A stretch of DNA of 64,000 nucleotides from Corallococcus sp. AS-1-6 (GTDB taxonomy: Bacteria > Myxococcota > Myxococcia > Myxococcales > Myxococcaceae), in the NCBI RefSeq assembly GCF_020037015.1, contig NZ_JAIQDE010000002.1:248001-312000 (forward strand), written 5' to 3'. The notes under the pieces were generated by a model, which made no database searches, was not told where the DNA came from, and saw nothing but the letters and a program-made list of their open reading frames with translations. Below are positions 17,609-25,795 of the stretch, piece by piece (position 1 is the first letter of the stretch; each line of letters begins with the position of its first letter). Position numbers and translations under genes: made by a program.

Positions 17609-19093
17609 TCAGCGAGCAAGGAGAAGGGCTTCGACGGCCGCATATGCCGTGTCGACGTGCTGCTGGACTTTCTGTGGCCAGGTCGCAGTTCCGTCATGGG
17701 CAGCTCGATCCCGCGCCGTCGCGAGGTCATCGAGCCGATGGAGGAGATCGGGTGACGTCCGAGCGGCGAGGCGCAGCGGATGCTCGCCGTTCCGGTCAGC
17801 GCAGAGCAGCCCGAGCACGACCAACGGTCGGAGACTGCCGCTACCGTACTGCTCGGCGGACTGGACCTTCCCTCTCCGCACGGACGACAGGGTCTTGGGC
17901 AACGGACTTTGGAAGTGGAGGTCGGCGGCCATCGCATCAAGGAGGCGTCGGTTGAACTCCCGGTCGGACTGCGCCAGCTTCGTGAACAGCGGCGGGCGCG
18001 CGTCGCGGTAGCGCTCGTACACGATGTGCAGCGCGCGCTCGACCGCACGCTGCGCCTTGACGAGGACATCGTCCCACTTGTCGAGCGGCGCGTCGTAGCT
18101 CTGGGCCTCGAGCAAAGCGCGTTGCATCGCGATGATCCGGTCTCTCGCCAGCTCGTACTGGCGGATCGCGAGGGTCAGTCGCTCCTCCACCTTCCACTCT
18201 GCTTCGGCCTGGAGATGCTTCAGCGTCGGCGCGTTCGGGTCTGCCCCGACGAGCGGCGCGAGCCATGCGCGAAGGCGCTGATCGCTGTCCAGCCGCGCCT
18301 CCAAGCGGGCACGGAGTTCGACGGCTTCGCCGTGACCGAAGGGATCATCGACCATCCAATCACCCGAGTCGTGGCGGCGCACGCGCAGTGCCATGAGATA
18401 GGGCTGAGGCCTGTCGTCGACGAAAGACACTCGCTGGAGACGCGGCACATCGCGAGCATCATCGATTTCCTCGAAGTCACGCTGTCGCTGGCGTCGATGG
18501 AGCCTCGCGACGCGAAGCACATCTCGCGCGGAGGGACGCGTCATCACCACGCTGTCGCGGTCGGTGGGGAGGATGCTGCAGGTATTGTCCGTCCACGGAG
18601 CGCCCGCGCTGCCGCTCAGCAGCACCGGCCAACCGTTGTCGTTCGCCTCAAAGCTCGCGATCGGAAGATCGCCGGTCAGGAAGCGAGGCCACAGCTTGCC
18701 GGTGAATGCGTCGGAGAGGACGTGTCCCACTTGTGCATCGTCGGAGGGCTCCTCATCGATGTCGTCGAGCATCGTGAGGCCACGCTGGGTGGGCTTACCT
18801 GCAAAGTCGAGCAAGGCCATTTGCTGGAGTTCCAGCGCGACCAACCCGGCCAGGTCCGGCGCGATGAGGAGGCGGTCGCCCACTTCGTCGATTCGCACGA
18901 CACCGGCTCGCGCAAGCCCCAGGACCGCGCGCTGGAAGAGGTTGAGCTTGCGCTCTCTGGGCACCGGCGCGACGACACGCCAGGCGAAGAGAGCCCAGAG
19001 CACCCAGCGCACGTTGGGATCCTTGCCATGATTGAGTCGCAGGATCGGCGTGTCCTTGTCGAACACGCGGCCGAAGCTACCGAACGATGCCAT
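17609..19093 (-). CDS. Uncharacterised island protein with possible C-terminal HEPN motif
   Basis: 494 aa, soluble. I do not recognise the N-terminal two thirds; the first ~120 residues look like a small alpha/beta or winged-helix fold (DTPILRLNHGKDPNVRWVLWAL). The helical C-terminus ends with a segment containing RDRAAH, an R-x4-H arrangement like the catalytic motif of HEPN ribonucleases, preceded by a helical bundle (YELARDRIIAMQRALLEAQ). HEPN proteins are standard parts of CoCoNuT operons, so this may be the RNase component; the motif alone is weak evidence. ATG 19093 has GGAGG 5 nt upstream and lies inside the helicase 3' end (17-nt overlap). A longer start at 19171 would overlap the helicase by 95 nt and is less likely. 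Confidence 0.6.
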   Translation of the reverse strand: MASFGSFGRVFDKDTPILRLNHGKDPNVRWVLWALFAWRVVAPVPRERKLNLFQRAVLGLARAGVVRIDEVGDRLLIAPDLAGLVALELQQMALLDFAGKPTQRGLTMLDDIDEEPSDDAQVGHVLSDAFTGKLWPRFLTGDLPIASFEANDNGWPVLLSGSAGAPWTDNTCSILPTDRDSVVMTRPSARDVLRVARLHRRQRQRDFEEIDDARDVPRLQRVSFVDDRPQPYLMALRVRRHDSGDWMVDDPFGHGEAVELRARLEARLDSDQRLRAWLAPLVGADPNAPTLKHLQAEAEWKVEERLTLAIRQYELARDRIIAMQRALLEAQSYDAPLDKWDDVLVKAQRAVERALHIVYERYRDARPPLFTKLAQSDREFNRRLLDAMAADLHFQSPLPKTLSSVRRGKVQSAEQYGSGSLRPLVVLGLLCADRNGEHPLRLAARTSPDLLHRLDDLATARDRAAHDGTATWPQKVQQHVDTAYAAVEALLLAR

Positions 19094-22000
19094 GCTCGCC
19101 TCCACATAGGTCGGTGAACGAGCGCAGGGCGCGCAGCGGCTTCCTCGCGTCGTCGGCCCGTACGAAGGCAAGGTCGCCCACCACGACGAGCAACCGGTGC
19201 TGTCGGCTCATCGCGACGCAGAGCCGGTTCTCCAGCATCAGGTGGCCGAACTTCCTGCGCTGCTCCTCGTCGGTCCGCCCCGGAAGCTCGCTGCTGCGGG
19301 TGACCGACAAGAACACCACGTCGAACTCCTTGCCCTGGAAAGCGTCGACGGTACCGATGCGCAGGCGCTCGACTGTCTTCCCTTCTGAGTTGAGGGTGGT
19401 CGCCCACTCGTCGGCTACTCGCCATCCGCGCTCGTTGGTGGCCTTGTCGGTCAGGCCGGTCTCGATCATCGCACGTCCGATTTCGTCGACCTGCGCGCTG
19501 TAGAACGCAATGACGCCGAAGGTAAACTTCGGGTCGTGCTCAATGAGCCGCCGGACCTCTTTGGCGATTGCCCGCGCTTCGATGGGGCGACTCTTGCTAT
19601 TGCCACGCACCTCGCGTCCCGTGCGTCCCTCTGCGGGCACATCAAGCCATGCGGCGACGCGCGGAACGCCGTCCTTCACGTAGCCCGGCAAGTCGTGGAC
19701 AAAGTCCGTAGCCGCGCGCGGGCTCTCGATGACTCCGTCGTCGTGGACCTCATAGAACTCGCGACTGACGTAGGCGCCAAGGACAGGGTGCATGCGGTAC
19801 TGCGCGTTCAGTGTCACCGTGCGGTCGATCCCGTCCTTCTGCTGCAGGGCCCGGAGCAGCACCCACATGCGCTCGAACAGGCTGGCCTGGACCGCGTCGA
19901 GGGTCTGCTTCTCGACCGTTCCCTGCTCCACCCCCTCCGCGAGCTGTCGCTCCACGTCGGGCTCTAGGAGGTGCGGCAACTGACGGTGGTCTCCGACGAG
20001 CACAACACGGCGTTTGGCCATGCTCAAGGGAATGAACAGGTCCAGCGGGTTCGCACGCGCGGCCTCGTCGACGATCACCGACTCGAACGTCGTCTGGCCT
20101 TCGTCAATCCCCCGGACCCGGCGCATCTCGTTGCTGGCGGCTTGCTGCAGCGTTGACGCGAGGACCACCGTGTAATGCTCGATCGCCCTTCGCACCTCCT
20201 CGGGATCGGACTCCAGATCGTTCAGATACGAGACGAGCACTGCTTCTTCGCCCGCTCGCGTCGTTGAGAGGCGCTGCTCGACGGCGTCGAGGATGTCGAG
20301 CAGCCCCCGCTGGGTCTCGTCGTCGAGGCGCGGCTCCAATGAGGGTGGCGGCTGCGTGAGCCGGTCAATGAGTGCTTCACGCAACGGCCTGCCTTCGGCG
20401 AGCCACGGAGGTACCGTCTCGAGTTCCACTGCGGCGCAACGTTCGAGAAAGGCTCGCTCGTCCGACGTGAGCACGGCCCCGAGCCGCTGGAGCGCGGCAC
20501 GCGCCTTCACGGGGCCGTCGTCGGAGAAGGCGCCTTCGTCCACACGAATACCCCGCGCGGCCTTGACCCGCATTTCGGTCTCTTCCGGGTCGCCGAGACC
20601 AGCGGGGCGTTCAAGAGTCGACGCACGCTCGAGCGCCTTGTCCCGAATATCGGGTGGAAGAAGCCCGTCGAGCACATGCACGAGGTCCCGGATGCGGTTC
20701 GCCTGCTCCGTCGGCAGCGAGCGGGTGCGCATGCAGGCGAGCACGATGTTGCGCGCTTGTGACAGTCGCTCCGCTTCGGGCGGCACTCGCGTCCTAGCCC
20801 GAAGTTGCTCCGCGCGCTCGTCCACGAAGGCCTGAGCCGGATCGAAGGCGCTGTCGGCGCTGCGCCGCCGCCGCCCAACCTTCATCGTTGGCAGCCCGAA
20901 CACCTCGGTGCGCTGCGCGACGTTCTCCACGGCATCATGCTGCGCGGCACAGACAAGGATGCGATGAGAGGGCTCAACGCCTTCATCAGCGAGGACGGCC
21001 AGGCAGTGCTCGATGGCGGTGATGACCTTGGTCTTGCCGGTTCCTGGCGGCCCCTGGATCAAACACACATCGGGCGTGTTGAGAGCGTGCTCGATGGCCT
21101 CACGTTGGCGCTGGGTCGGACCGCTCTTCCCAAACACATCGCGAAGGACCGGCTTGAGTTTCGGCCCATCCACGCTGATACGGTTCCGTCGAGCCATGGG
21201 CGCGGGGCGCCCCTCCATCAACAGTCCGAGCTGCGGCATCGGACACCTGCCGGTTCGCAGCGCCTCCTCGGCACGTTCGCGTCTTCTGAGTCGAGCTTCG
21301 TCGCCGTCCGTCGATAGGTAGAGGTGCCCCGACTTCGGGGGCCTGGGCTGCTCGTCATCGTCGTCCGGTGGAGCCAGATCGATGAACCGCTTGTACTCGT
21401 TCACGTCGGTGACAGGGGCGATGAGGCGTCGCACTATCTGCCCTGATTTCTTCGTCGACGGGGGTACACCAGACAAGCCTTCGTCAAACGCGGGCGCACG
21501 GTCGCCAGCCTCGAGTTCGAAGCGCTCCGAGTCACCGAGCAAGGCGAGCCGCGCTGAGAGGTCCTCACTGGGCGTTAGGTGGAAGCGCCACCCCCCATCC
21601 CGCCGTCGCTCGGAGTTCTGATACTCAATTGAACCGAAGGTGCGAGCCCGCCGCAGGACGCCTTCGCGCTCGATCTTCTGGTACTCCTGCCAAGTGCGTA
21701 GATAGCTGTCACTGCCCGCTACTGCCTCGGAGAGTGTGGTCCGCACCGCTCCGTGGAGTTCGGCCGCGAGGGTCGCGTCCACGATGGATACCGGCGCGTA
21801 GAGCAGCCTGAGTCGCTGCTGGTTGTTTCTACCGCCTTTCACGACGCGCTCGATGCGCAGCTTGTTGTCGCGACGCCGAATGTCGGCCGCGACCTTGAGT
21901 CCGTAGATGCGGAAGGCATCGACATCCCCTGAGTAGACGAAGCGCCGAAGCTCGGGAGGTTCGCCAGGGGCGGGAGGAAGCAGCAGACGATCCTCCAGCC

Positions 22001-22391
22001 AGGCAGCAACATCGAGTGCGGTCCCCCCCACCTTGTGGCCGCTCCGCACGTCGTCCATGACCTTGTCGTCGAGCCCGATTTGCATCGGCGCCGTCTCGCG
22101 ACGCTCTTCGGTGAAGCGGCGTGTCTCCAGGACGAGCGCGTTGACGTTCGCTTGCGCGACGTAGGCGACGATCGGGAATCCACTTGTCACCACGTCGAGG
22201 AGCTGCGTGGTATCGGGCGGTGTCGCGCCCTCGACGGCGCAAACCACATCCGCGTAATGCAGGAGGGTCTGCTCTCCCGAGCGCACCAGCGAGACCTCTT
22301 GCTCGCGTGCAGGCAACGCTTGGAGAGGCCCGGTCGTGGATTTCACACGCAACGTCGCGGGGACACCTCCGGTGACTTCTGCCGCCTTCAT
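19077..22391 (-). CDS. SF1B helicase of the UPF1/DNA2 type
   Basis: 1104 aa. The N-terminal ~430 residues are specific to this family, probably a nucleic-acid-binding or OB-like region. The helicase core then shows all motifs: I QGPPGTGKTKV, II VIVDEAARANPLD (DEAA), III VVLVGDHRQLPH, IV LNAQYRMHPVLG, V IGTVDAFQGKEFDVVFLS, VI NRLCVAMSRQH. A ~250-residue insertion between motifs Ia and II is rich in charged helices. UPF1-like helicases act 5' to 3' on RNA or DNA. Such a helicase (CnuH-type) accompanies McrB/C-like proteins in CoCoNuT loci. ATG 22391 overlaps the kinase stop (ATGA). The substrate, RNA or DNA, cannot be told from sequence. Confidence 0.9.
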   Translation of the reverse strand: MKAAEVTGGVPATLRVKSTTGPLQALPAREQEVSLVRSGEQTLLHYADVVCAVEGATPPDTTQLLDVVTSGFPIVAYVAQANVNALVLETRRFTEERRETAPMQIGLDDKVMDDVRSGHKVGGTALDVAAWLEDRLLLPPAPGEPPELRRFVYSGDVDAFRIYGLKVAADIRRRDNKLRIERVVKGGRNNQQRLRLLYAPVSIVDATLAAELHGAVRTTLSEAVAGSDSYLRTWQEYQKIEREGVLRRARTFGSIEYQNSERRRDGGWRFHLTPSEDLSARLALLGDSERFELEAGDRAPAFDEGLSGVPPSTKKSGQIVRRLIAPVTDVNEYKRFIDLAPPDDDDEQPRPPKSGHLYLSTDGDEARLRRRERAEEALRTGRCPMPQLGLLMEGRPAPMARRNRISVDGPKLKPVLRDVFGKSGPTQRQREAIEHALNTPDVCLIQGPPGTGKTKVITAIEHCLAVLADEGVEPSHRILVCAAQHDAVENVAQRTEVFGLPTMKVGRRRRSADSAFDPAQAFVDERAEQLRARTRVPPEAERLSQARNIVLACMRTRSLPTEQANRIRDLVHVLDGLLPPDIRDKALERASTLERPAGLGDPEETEMRVKAARGIRVDEGAFSDDGPVKARAALQRLGAVLTSDERAFLERCAAVELETVPPWLAEGRPLREALIDRLTQPPPSLEPRLDDETQRGLLDILDAVEQRLSTTRAGEEAVLVSYLNDLESDPEEVRRAIEHYTVVLASTLQQAASNEMRRVRGIDEGQTTFESVIVDEAARANPLDLFIPLSMAKRRVVLVGDHRQLPHLLEPDVERQLAEGVEQGTVEKQTLDAVQASLFERMWVLLRALQQKDGIDRTVTLNAQYRMHPVLGAYVSREFYEVHDDGVIESPRAATDFVHDLPGYVKDGVPRVAAWLDVPAEGRTGREVRGNSKSRPIEARAIAKEVRRLIEHDPKFTFGVIAFYSAQVDEIGRAMIETGLTDKATNERGWRVADEWATTLNSEGKTVERLRIGTVDAFQGKEFDVVFLSVTRSSELPGRTDEEQRRKFGHLMLENRLCVAMSRQHRLLVVVGDLAFVRADDARKPLRALRSFTDLCGGEHGIVR

Positions 22392-23716
22392 GCGGACCTC
22401 CCGATCACAGCGACGCGCTGGGGCTTATCGGGCGCCTCGAAGAAGATCATCCAGCCATTCGTCGGGATGATGCGCCCACGCGCAGAAACTTCGTGGCGCT
22501 CGTCCTGCGCCTTGCCGACAGGTGCGACCCACGCAGCACAGCCCGCGTGAGCGCGCACGGAGAGGCCGCGTTCGATTGGGGTAAGTTCGACGTGAGGCGC
22601 GCGCGCGGCGACACCCGTCAGGCCCTCCGTCACCCGGCGAGTGAGCACCATGCCCTCGCTGGTCAGTGGAAGCTGCCAGAGTCGCGCCGCGCCCTCGACC
22701 AGGCCCTTCTCGGGCTGCCATCGAGCGAGCCGAACCGGCGTGACCGACGGACGCGGCTCCTCGCACCAAGGGCACTCCGACGATGTGACGAAGTAGGTTC
22801 CTCCGCAGCCTGAACACCCCACCGTCTGGTCTGCGGCGACGTGCAACCGCTCGACCCAGTCAGAGACGCTTGTTCGCCGCTTCCTATCGGTCACGCCCTC
22901 TTCGAACGTCCGCCGAGCAAGCTCCAAGAGTCGCCCGGCGAGAACAAGCTCGGCGGGAAGTCCCGTCGAGCAGCGATTGCTCTCGTCGGTGGAGTGACCA
23001 ACCCACGGGAAGCCTGCAGCGAAGGCCTTTTCTTCGATTTCAGGGTCGCCGTCGTTCACGAGATCGCCGATGAACGGGTGGGTCAGCGTGAGCGTGTGCC
23101 ACACGAGGACGGCGAACGCCCATGCGTCGGAGAGCGACGTGCAACCGCTGGTTCCAGCGATAACCTCGGGGGCTCCATAGCCCGGCGTGTAGATGGCTCG
23201 GCGTGGGTCTGAATCGTGGGTCAGATTGTCGAGATCGATCAGCCAGGCCTCGACGGCGTTGATGGGCTGAGAGACGAACACGTTGTTGTGCGACACGTCA
23301 GCGTAGACGACACCGCGGGCGTGCAGTCCGAGCAGCGCCTCTCCGGCATGAGCCAGGAGGCGCAGCCGCCGGCGCAGGCTGCCCGTGTCGATGTGCCAGC
23401 GCACAAGGTCCTTGGCGGGGGCCTCGATCAGCGCCTTGATCGGCAGCATGTCTCCGAGGAACTCGGCGACGTAACCGACGTAAGGCTTCTTGAGCACTGC
23501 GATGGGCTTTGCGACGTGCAGCCCGGCGAGGTCGAGCCGACGGACGAAGGCGACCTGACGACGCAGCACCTCTGCGTCGGCACTGGGGTTGAGCAACTTC
23601 ACGATGCGACGACCGCCCTTGGTGAGCCACACCTCGCCCTGGCTGCCCGCGCCAATCTTCTTCGCGAGCGAATGCACAGCGCCGGACTCGTCGACGACTT
23701 GTTGGATCGGGGTCAT
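22388..23716 (-). CDS. Ser/Thr protein kinase with C-terminal zinc ribbon (TerY-P triad kinase)
   Basis: 442 aa. Kinase landmarks: Gly loop KIGAGSQGEVW, VAIK-type Lys in RRIVKLLNP, catalytic loop VVYADVSHNNVFV (Asp in place of the usual HRD context), metal site LIDLDNLTH (DLD for DFG), and YGAPEV for APE. After ~300 residues come CSGCGG and CPWCEE, a four-Cys zinc ribbon, then a ~100-residue beta-rich tail. Kinase plus zinc ribbon beside a PP2C phosphatase and a TerY-like VWA protein is the described TerY-P triad. ATG 23716 overlaps the phosphatase stop (ATGA); GTG 23725 is an alternative. Likely target: a component of the same operon or a host factor; unknown. Confidence 0.88.
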   Translation of the reverse strand: MTPIQQVVDESGAVHSLAKKIGAGSQGEVWLTKGGRRIVKLLNPSADAEVLRRQVAFVRRLDLAGLHVAKPIAVLKKPYVGYVAEFLGDMLPIKALIEAPAKDLVRWHIDTGSLRRRLRLLAHAGEALLGLHARGVVYADVSHNNVFVSQPINAVEAWLIDLDNLTHDSDPRRAIYTPGYGAPEVIAGTSGCTSLSDAWAFAVLVWHTLTLTHPFIGDLVNDGDPEIEEKAFAAGFPWVGHSTDESNRCSTGLPAELVLAGRLLELARRTFEEGVTDRKRRTSVSDWVERLHVAADQTVGCSGCGGTYFVTSSECPWCEEPRPSVTPVRLARWQPEKGLVEGAARLWQLPLTSEGMVLTRRVTEGLTGVAARAPHVELTPIERGLSVRAHAGCAAWVAPVGKAQDERHEVSARGRIIPTNGWMIFFEAPDKPQRVAVIGRSA

Positions 23717-24408
23717 GGCTTCCACATCACGAGGAGGGTCTTGTCATCCCGATGGTGCGGGACGGGCCAGTTACGCAGCTCGCGAGCGAGCGCACGAGCG
23801 GGGTGCTGAAGGCTGCCAAGATCGTCTGCGATCCAAGTGGCGAGGTCACCAATGCGGCCGAGTTCGAGATCCTCTGACACGCCGTCAGTGGCGAGCACGA
23901 GCCGCTCCCGTGGGGCCAGGGGCTCGACGAAGGAGAAAGACCAGTCCGAGAGGGCGTGCGGCGCCCCGAGCGCATGCGTGAGCCCGAAGCCCTCATTGCG
24001 CGACGGGTGGACCACGACGGCACCGTCCGCATTAAGCCGAGCCATGAGACCGTCGCCGAGTTGGGCCTGGGCAGCCCGGCCATGTCCATCCTCAGCGTAG
24101 AACAGGCAGGTGGTCGACGCTTCGTCCGCTGCGACACACCCCAGACGAAGCCGCCAGGCGGCCTCGACAATCCGAATCATGTCCTCGACGACGCCTACGG
24201 GGGATCTCTGCCAGAGCCGCCAAGCGTCGCGCACCGCCAGTGTTGCGGCGCGGGAACCCTCTCTTGAGCGAGGGCGGCTCCCCATCCCGTCGCAGACGAC
24301 CGCCAGGCTCGCCCGGGGCGCGGCGACCGCCAGCCATGCATCCTGGCAAGGCAGCCCTTCCTGCATGTGCGCCGGGCCACGAACGCTTGTGCCGACCACG
24401 CGAACCAC
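23713..24408 (-). CDS. PP2C-family protein phosphatase (TerY-P triad)
   Basis: 231 aa. Metal-binding motifs of PPM phosphatases are visible: LAVVCDGMGSRP (DGxG), LVLATDGVSEDLE, and HHRDDKTLLVMW (the final DD). The N-terminal VGTSVRGPAHMQEGLPCQD matches the first strands of the family. It probably reverses the neighbouring kinase's phosphorylation. GTG 24408 overlaps the VWA stop by one base (TAGTG), and its own stop overlaps the kinase start (ATGA). Confidence 0.9.
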   Translation of the reverse strand: MVRVVGTSVRGPAHMQEGLPCQDAWLAVAAPRASLAVVCDGMGSRPRSREGSRAATLAVRDAWRLWQRSPVGVVEDMIRIVEAAWRLRLGCVAADEASTTCLFYAEDGHGRAAQAQLGDGLMARLNADGAVVVHPSRNEGFGLTHALGAPHALSDWSFSFVEPLAPRERLVLATDGVSEDLELGRIGDLATWIADDLGSLQHPARALARELRNWPVPHHRDDKTLLVMWKP

Positions 24409-25064
24409 TACAGGTCCCAGCCGCCATTCGGCTCGCCCGCGGGCAGGGCGACGTTTGGATTCGCGCTACGCGAACGCGCAGACACGCTCATCGTGACGAG
24501 TTGGAAGAACTTGCGGATCTGACGAGCCTCGTCGGCGCGGTACACACGCTCCTCGGGATTGGCGATGAAGGTCTGAAGGACGGTGTGGTCAGCGTCCGCG
24601 CCTATCGCTAACGCCATGCGGAACGCCTTGCCGACACGCTCATTCTTGAGGAGCAACTCGAGCGGTTGCTTCCACTCGTCCGTGGGCTGCCCGTCGGAAA
24701 CGAGCACGAGGGTCGGCCGGTAGGCACGACTCGGCACCGCGTTGCGGTCCTCCACCATCATGCGGGCGAGTTCGAAAGCGGCGCCCATCGGAGTGCCGCC
24801 GTTCGCGCCGAGGTCCGTCCAGGCGGCGTCGCGGGCGCGGCCGAGTGGAAGGTGAACTCGTGACTGGCCTCCGAACGTGATGACGGAGACGTGGATCTCG
24901 GCGCGGAGGTCAGACTCGTCCTGGAAGGCCTCGATCATCTCGCGCACGGCGAGGTTGAGCGCCTGGATCTTACCATCGACGCCCATGCTGCCCGACACGT
25001 CAGCGAGTACGACAATTGGCAGCGGGCGCGGCGATTGGGTGGTGAATTCCTTGAGCTTGCTCAT
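24408..25064 (-). CDS. TerY-like VWA-domain protein
   Basis: 218 aa, a single von Willebrand A domain. The MIDAS metal site is intact: VLADVSGSMGVDGK (DxSxS), the Thr in GANGGTPMG, and LVLVSDGQPTDEW. TerY-like proteins bind metal and act as scaffolds or regulators; with the next two genes this forms the TerY-P triad. First gene of the seven-gene operon. ATG 25064 has GGAGGG at good distance; an in-frame start 12 codons upstream has no RBS. The sigma-54-type promoter lies ~120 bp upstream. Confidence 0.9.
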   Translation of the reverse strand: MSKLKEFTTQSPRPLPIVVLADVSGSMGVDGKIQALNLAVREMIEAFQDESDLRAEIHVSVITFGGQSRVHLPLGRARDAAWTDLGANGGTPMGAAFELARMMVEDRNAVPSRAYRPTLVLVSDGQPTDEWKQPLELLLKNERVGKAFRMALAIGADADHTVLQTFIANPEERVYRADEARQIRKFFQLVTMSVSARSRSANPNVALPAGEPNGGWDL

Positions 25065-25185
25065 CGGTCCCTCCGTTCCCATGTGCTGGTGATGGGGCAA
25101 GTCACATTATCCATCCTCTGGATGTCGTTTGTGTTCGTCATCATGGCGGGTCAATGGCTACACCAACGTAGCCAATGGGACCCAT

Positions 25186-25201
25186 CGCATGGGACGTGCC
25201 A
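25186..25201 (-). promoter_or_regulatory. Sigma-54 (-24/-12) promoter of the seven-gene operon
   Basis: On the minus strand the sequence reads TGGCACGTCCCATGCG, against consensus TGGCACG-N4-TTGCW: the -24 half is perfect, GG and GC are 10 nt apart as required, and only the first T of TTGC differs. Predicted transcription start ~25175, leaving a ~110-nt leader before the VWA start. This fits activation by the AAA+ regulator encoded across the region. Confidence 0.75.
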
Positions 25202-25294
25202 AGCACGGCCTGATGAAAGAAGTGCATGATTTTGCAGGAGAACGCACTCGCACATCCCTGTGAGCGAGCAGTGGTTTGCCCTCAACAAAGCAGA

Positions 25295-25323
25295 AACATG
25301 CCGACGGCAGCATTCAGCATGTT
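25295..25323. promoter_or_regulatory. Inverted repeat, candidate enhancer site for the CARF regulator
   Basis: Perfect 7-bp arms AACATGC (25295-25301) and GCATGTT (25317-25323) with a 15-bp spacer. It lies ~95 bp upstream of the operon's -24 element, a normal distance for a sigma-54 activator site. Binding by the CARF-AAA+-Fis protein is inference. Confidence 0.45.
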
Positions 25324-25404
25324 CTTGCTCACATAGCGGCAGTATAGAGCCGACGTGGCTCTCGTTCATTCCGCAAGTGGCTGGATTCCGGCGACTTCGT
25401 CGGC

Positions 25405-25420
25405 TGGCACTCTCCTTGAG
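25405..25420 (+). promoter_or_regulatory. Weak sigma-54-like element before the small ORF and CARF regulator
   Basis: TGGCACTCTCCTTGAG on the plus strand: a perfect -24 half, but GA instead of GC at -12. It is only ~24 bp from the ATG at 25444, so the leader would be very short. It could allow autoregulation; the -12 mismatch makes it doubtful. Confidence 0.35.
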
Positions 25421-25443
25421 ATAGCCGGCGGCGGAGGTTCACC

Positions 25444-25767
25444 ATGCTCGCCTACGAAGCCGATTGTCGCTCCACGCATCACTACAAGGCCCGCGCCGCC
25501 GAACGGGCGCTCCGCTCCAACGTCGAGGAGTTCCTCATGATGTGGGGAACAGAGACGCGCGCAGCCGGGGCCACGCACATCACCTTGGTCCGGCGCGACC
25601 TCCCCCTCGACCTGCGGGACAGCGAGGCGGCGGATCGCGCCGAAGGATGGATTATTGTCGCGGGCGACGATGGCGCCCTCATCACCTGCTACCGCAGGAC
25701 CAATGCTTGGCGCTTCGTTCGGCGGAAGAGCCAGATGCGCTCGCGTCGGCGCTCGCGGAGGAACTGA
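25444..25767 (+). CDS. Small island protein, possible BECR/DUF4258-like fold
   Basis: 107 aa, with GGAGG 6 nt before the ATG. The N-terminus is helical (YKARAAERALRSNVEEFLMMW), then strands THITLVRRDLPLDL and GWIIVAGDDGALITCYRR, then a basic Arg-rich tail. The last strand pair resembles that of RelE/ParE-like or DUF4258 proteins, but catalytic residues are not assignable. It precedes the CARF regulator by 28 bp and is probably co-transcribed, suggesting a role in sensing or as an effector. I do not recognise it with confidence. Confidence 0.6.
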   Translation: MLAYEADCRSTHHYKARAAERALRSNVEEFLMMWGTETRAAGATHITLVRRDLPLDLRDSEAADRAEGWIIVAGDDGALITCYRRTNAWRFVRRKSQMRSRRRSRRN

Positions 25768-25795
25768 AGATGCAGCAACGAAAGGCTGACATCCA

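Larger units (their letters stand above)
25065..25443. other. Divergent regulatory region of the island
   Basis: About 380 bp between the operon (leftward) and the small ORF/CARF regulator (rightward). It contains a strong -24/-12 element facing the operon, a weaker one facing the regulator, a 7-bp dyad at 25155-25174 near the expected operon start site (TGGCTAC / GTAGCCA), and a long-spaced dyad at 25295-25323 that could be an enhancer. Base composition is clearly less GC-rich than the genes. No protein-coding gene is seen. Confidence 0.6.
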
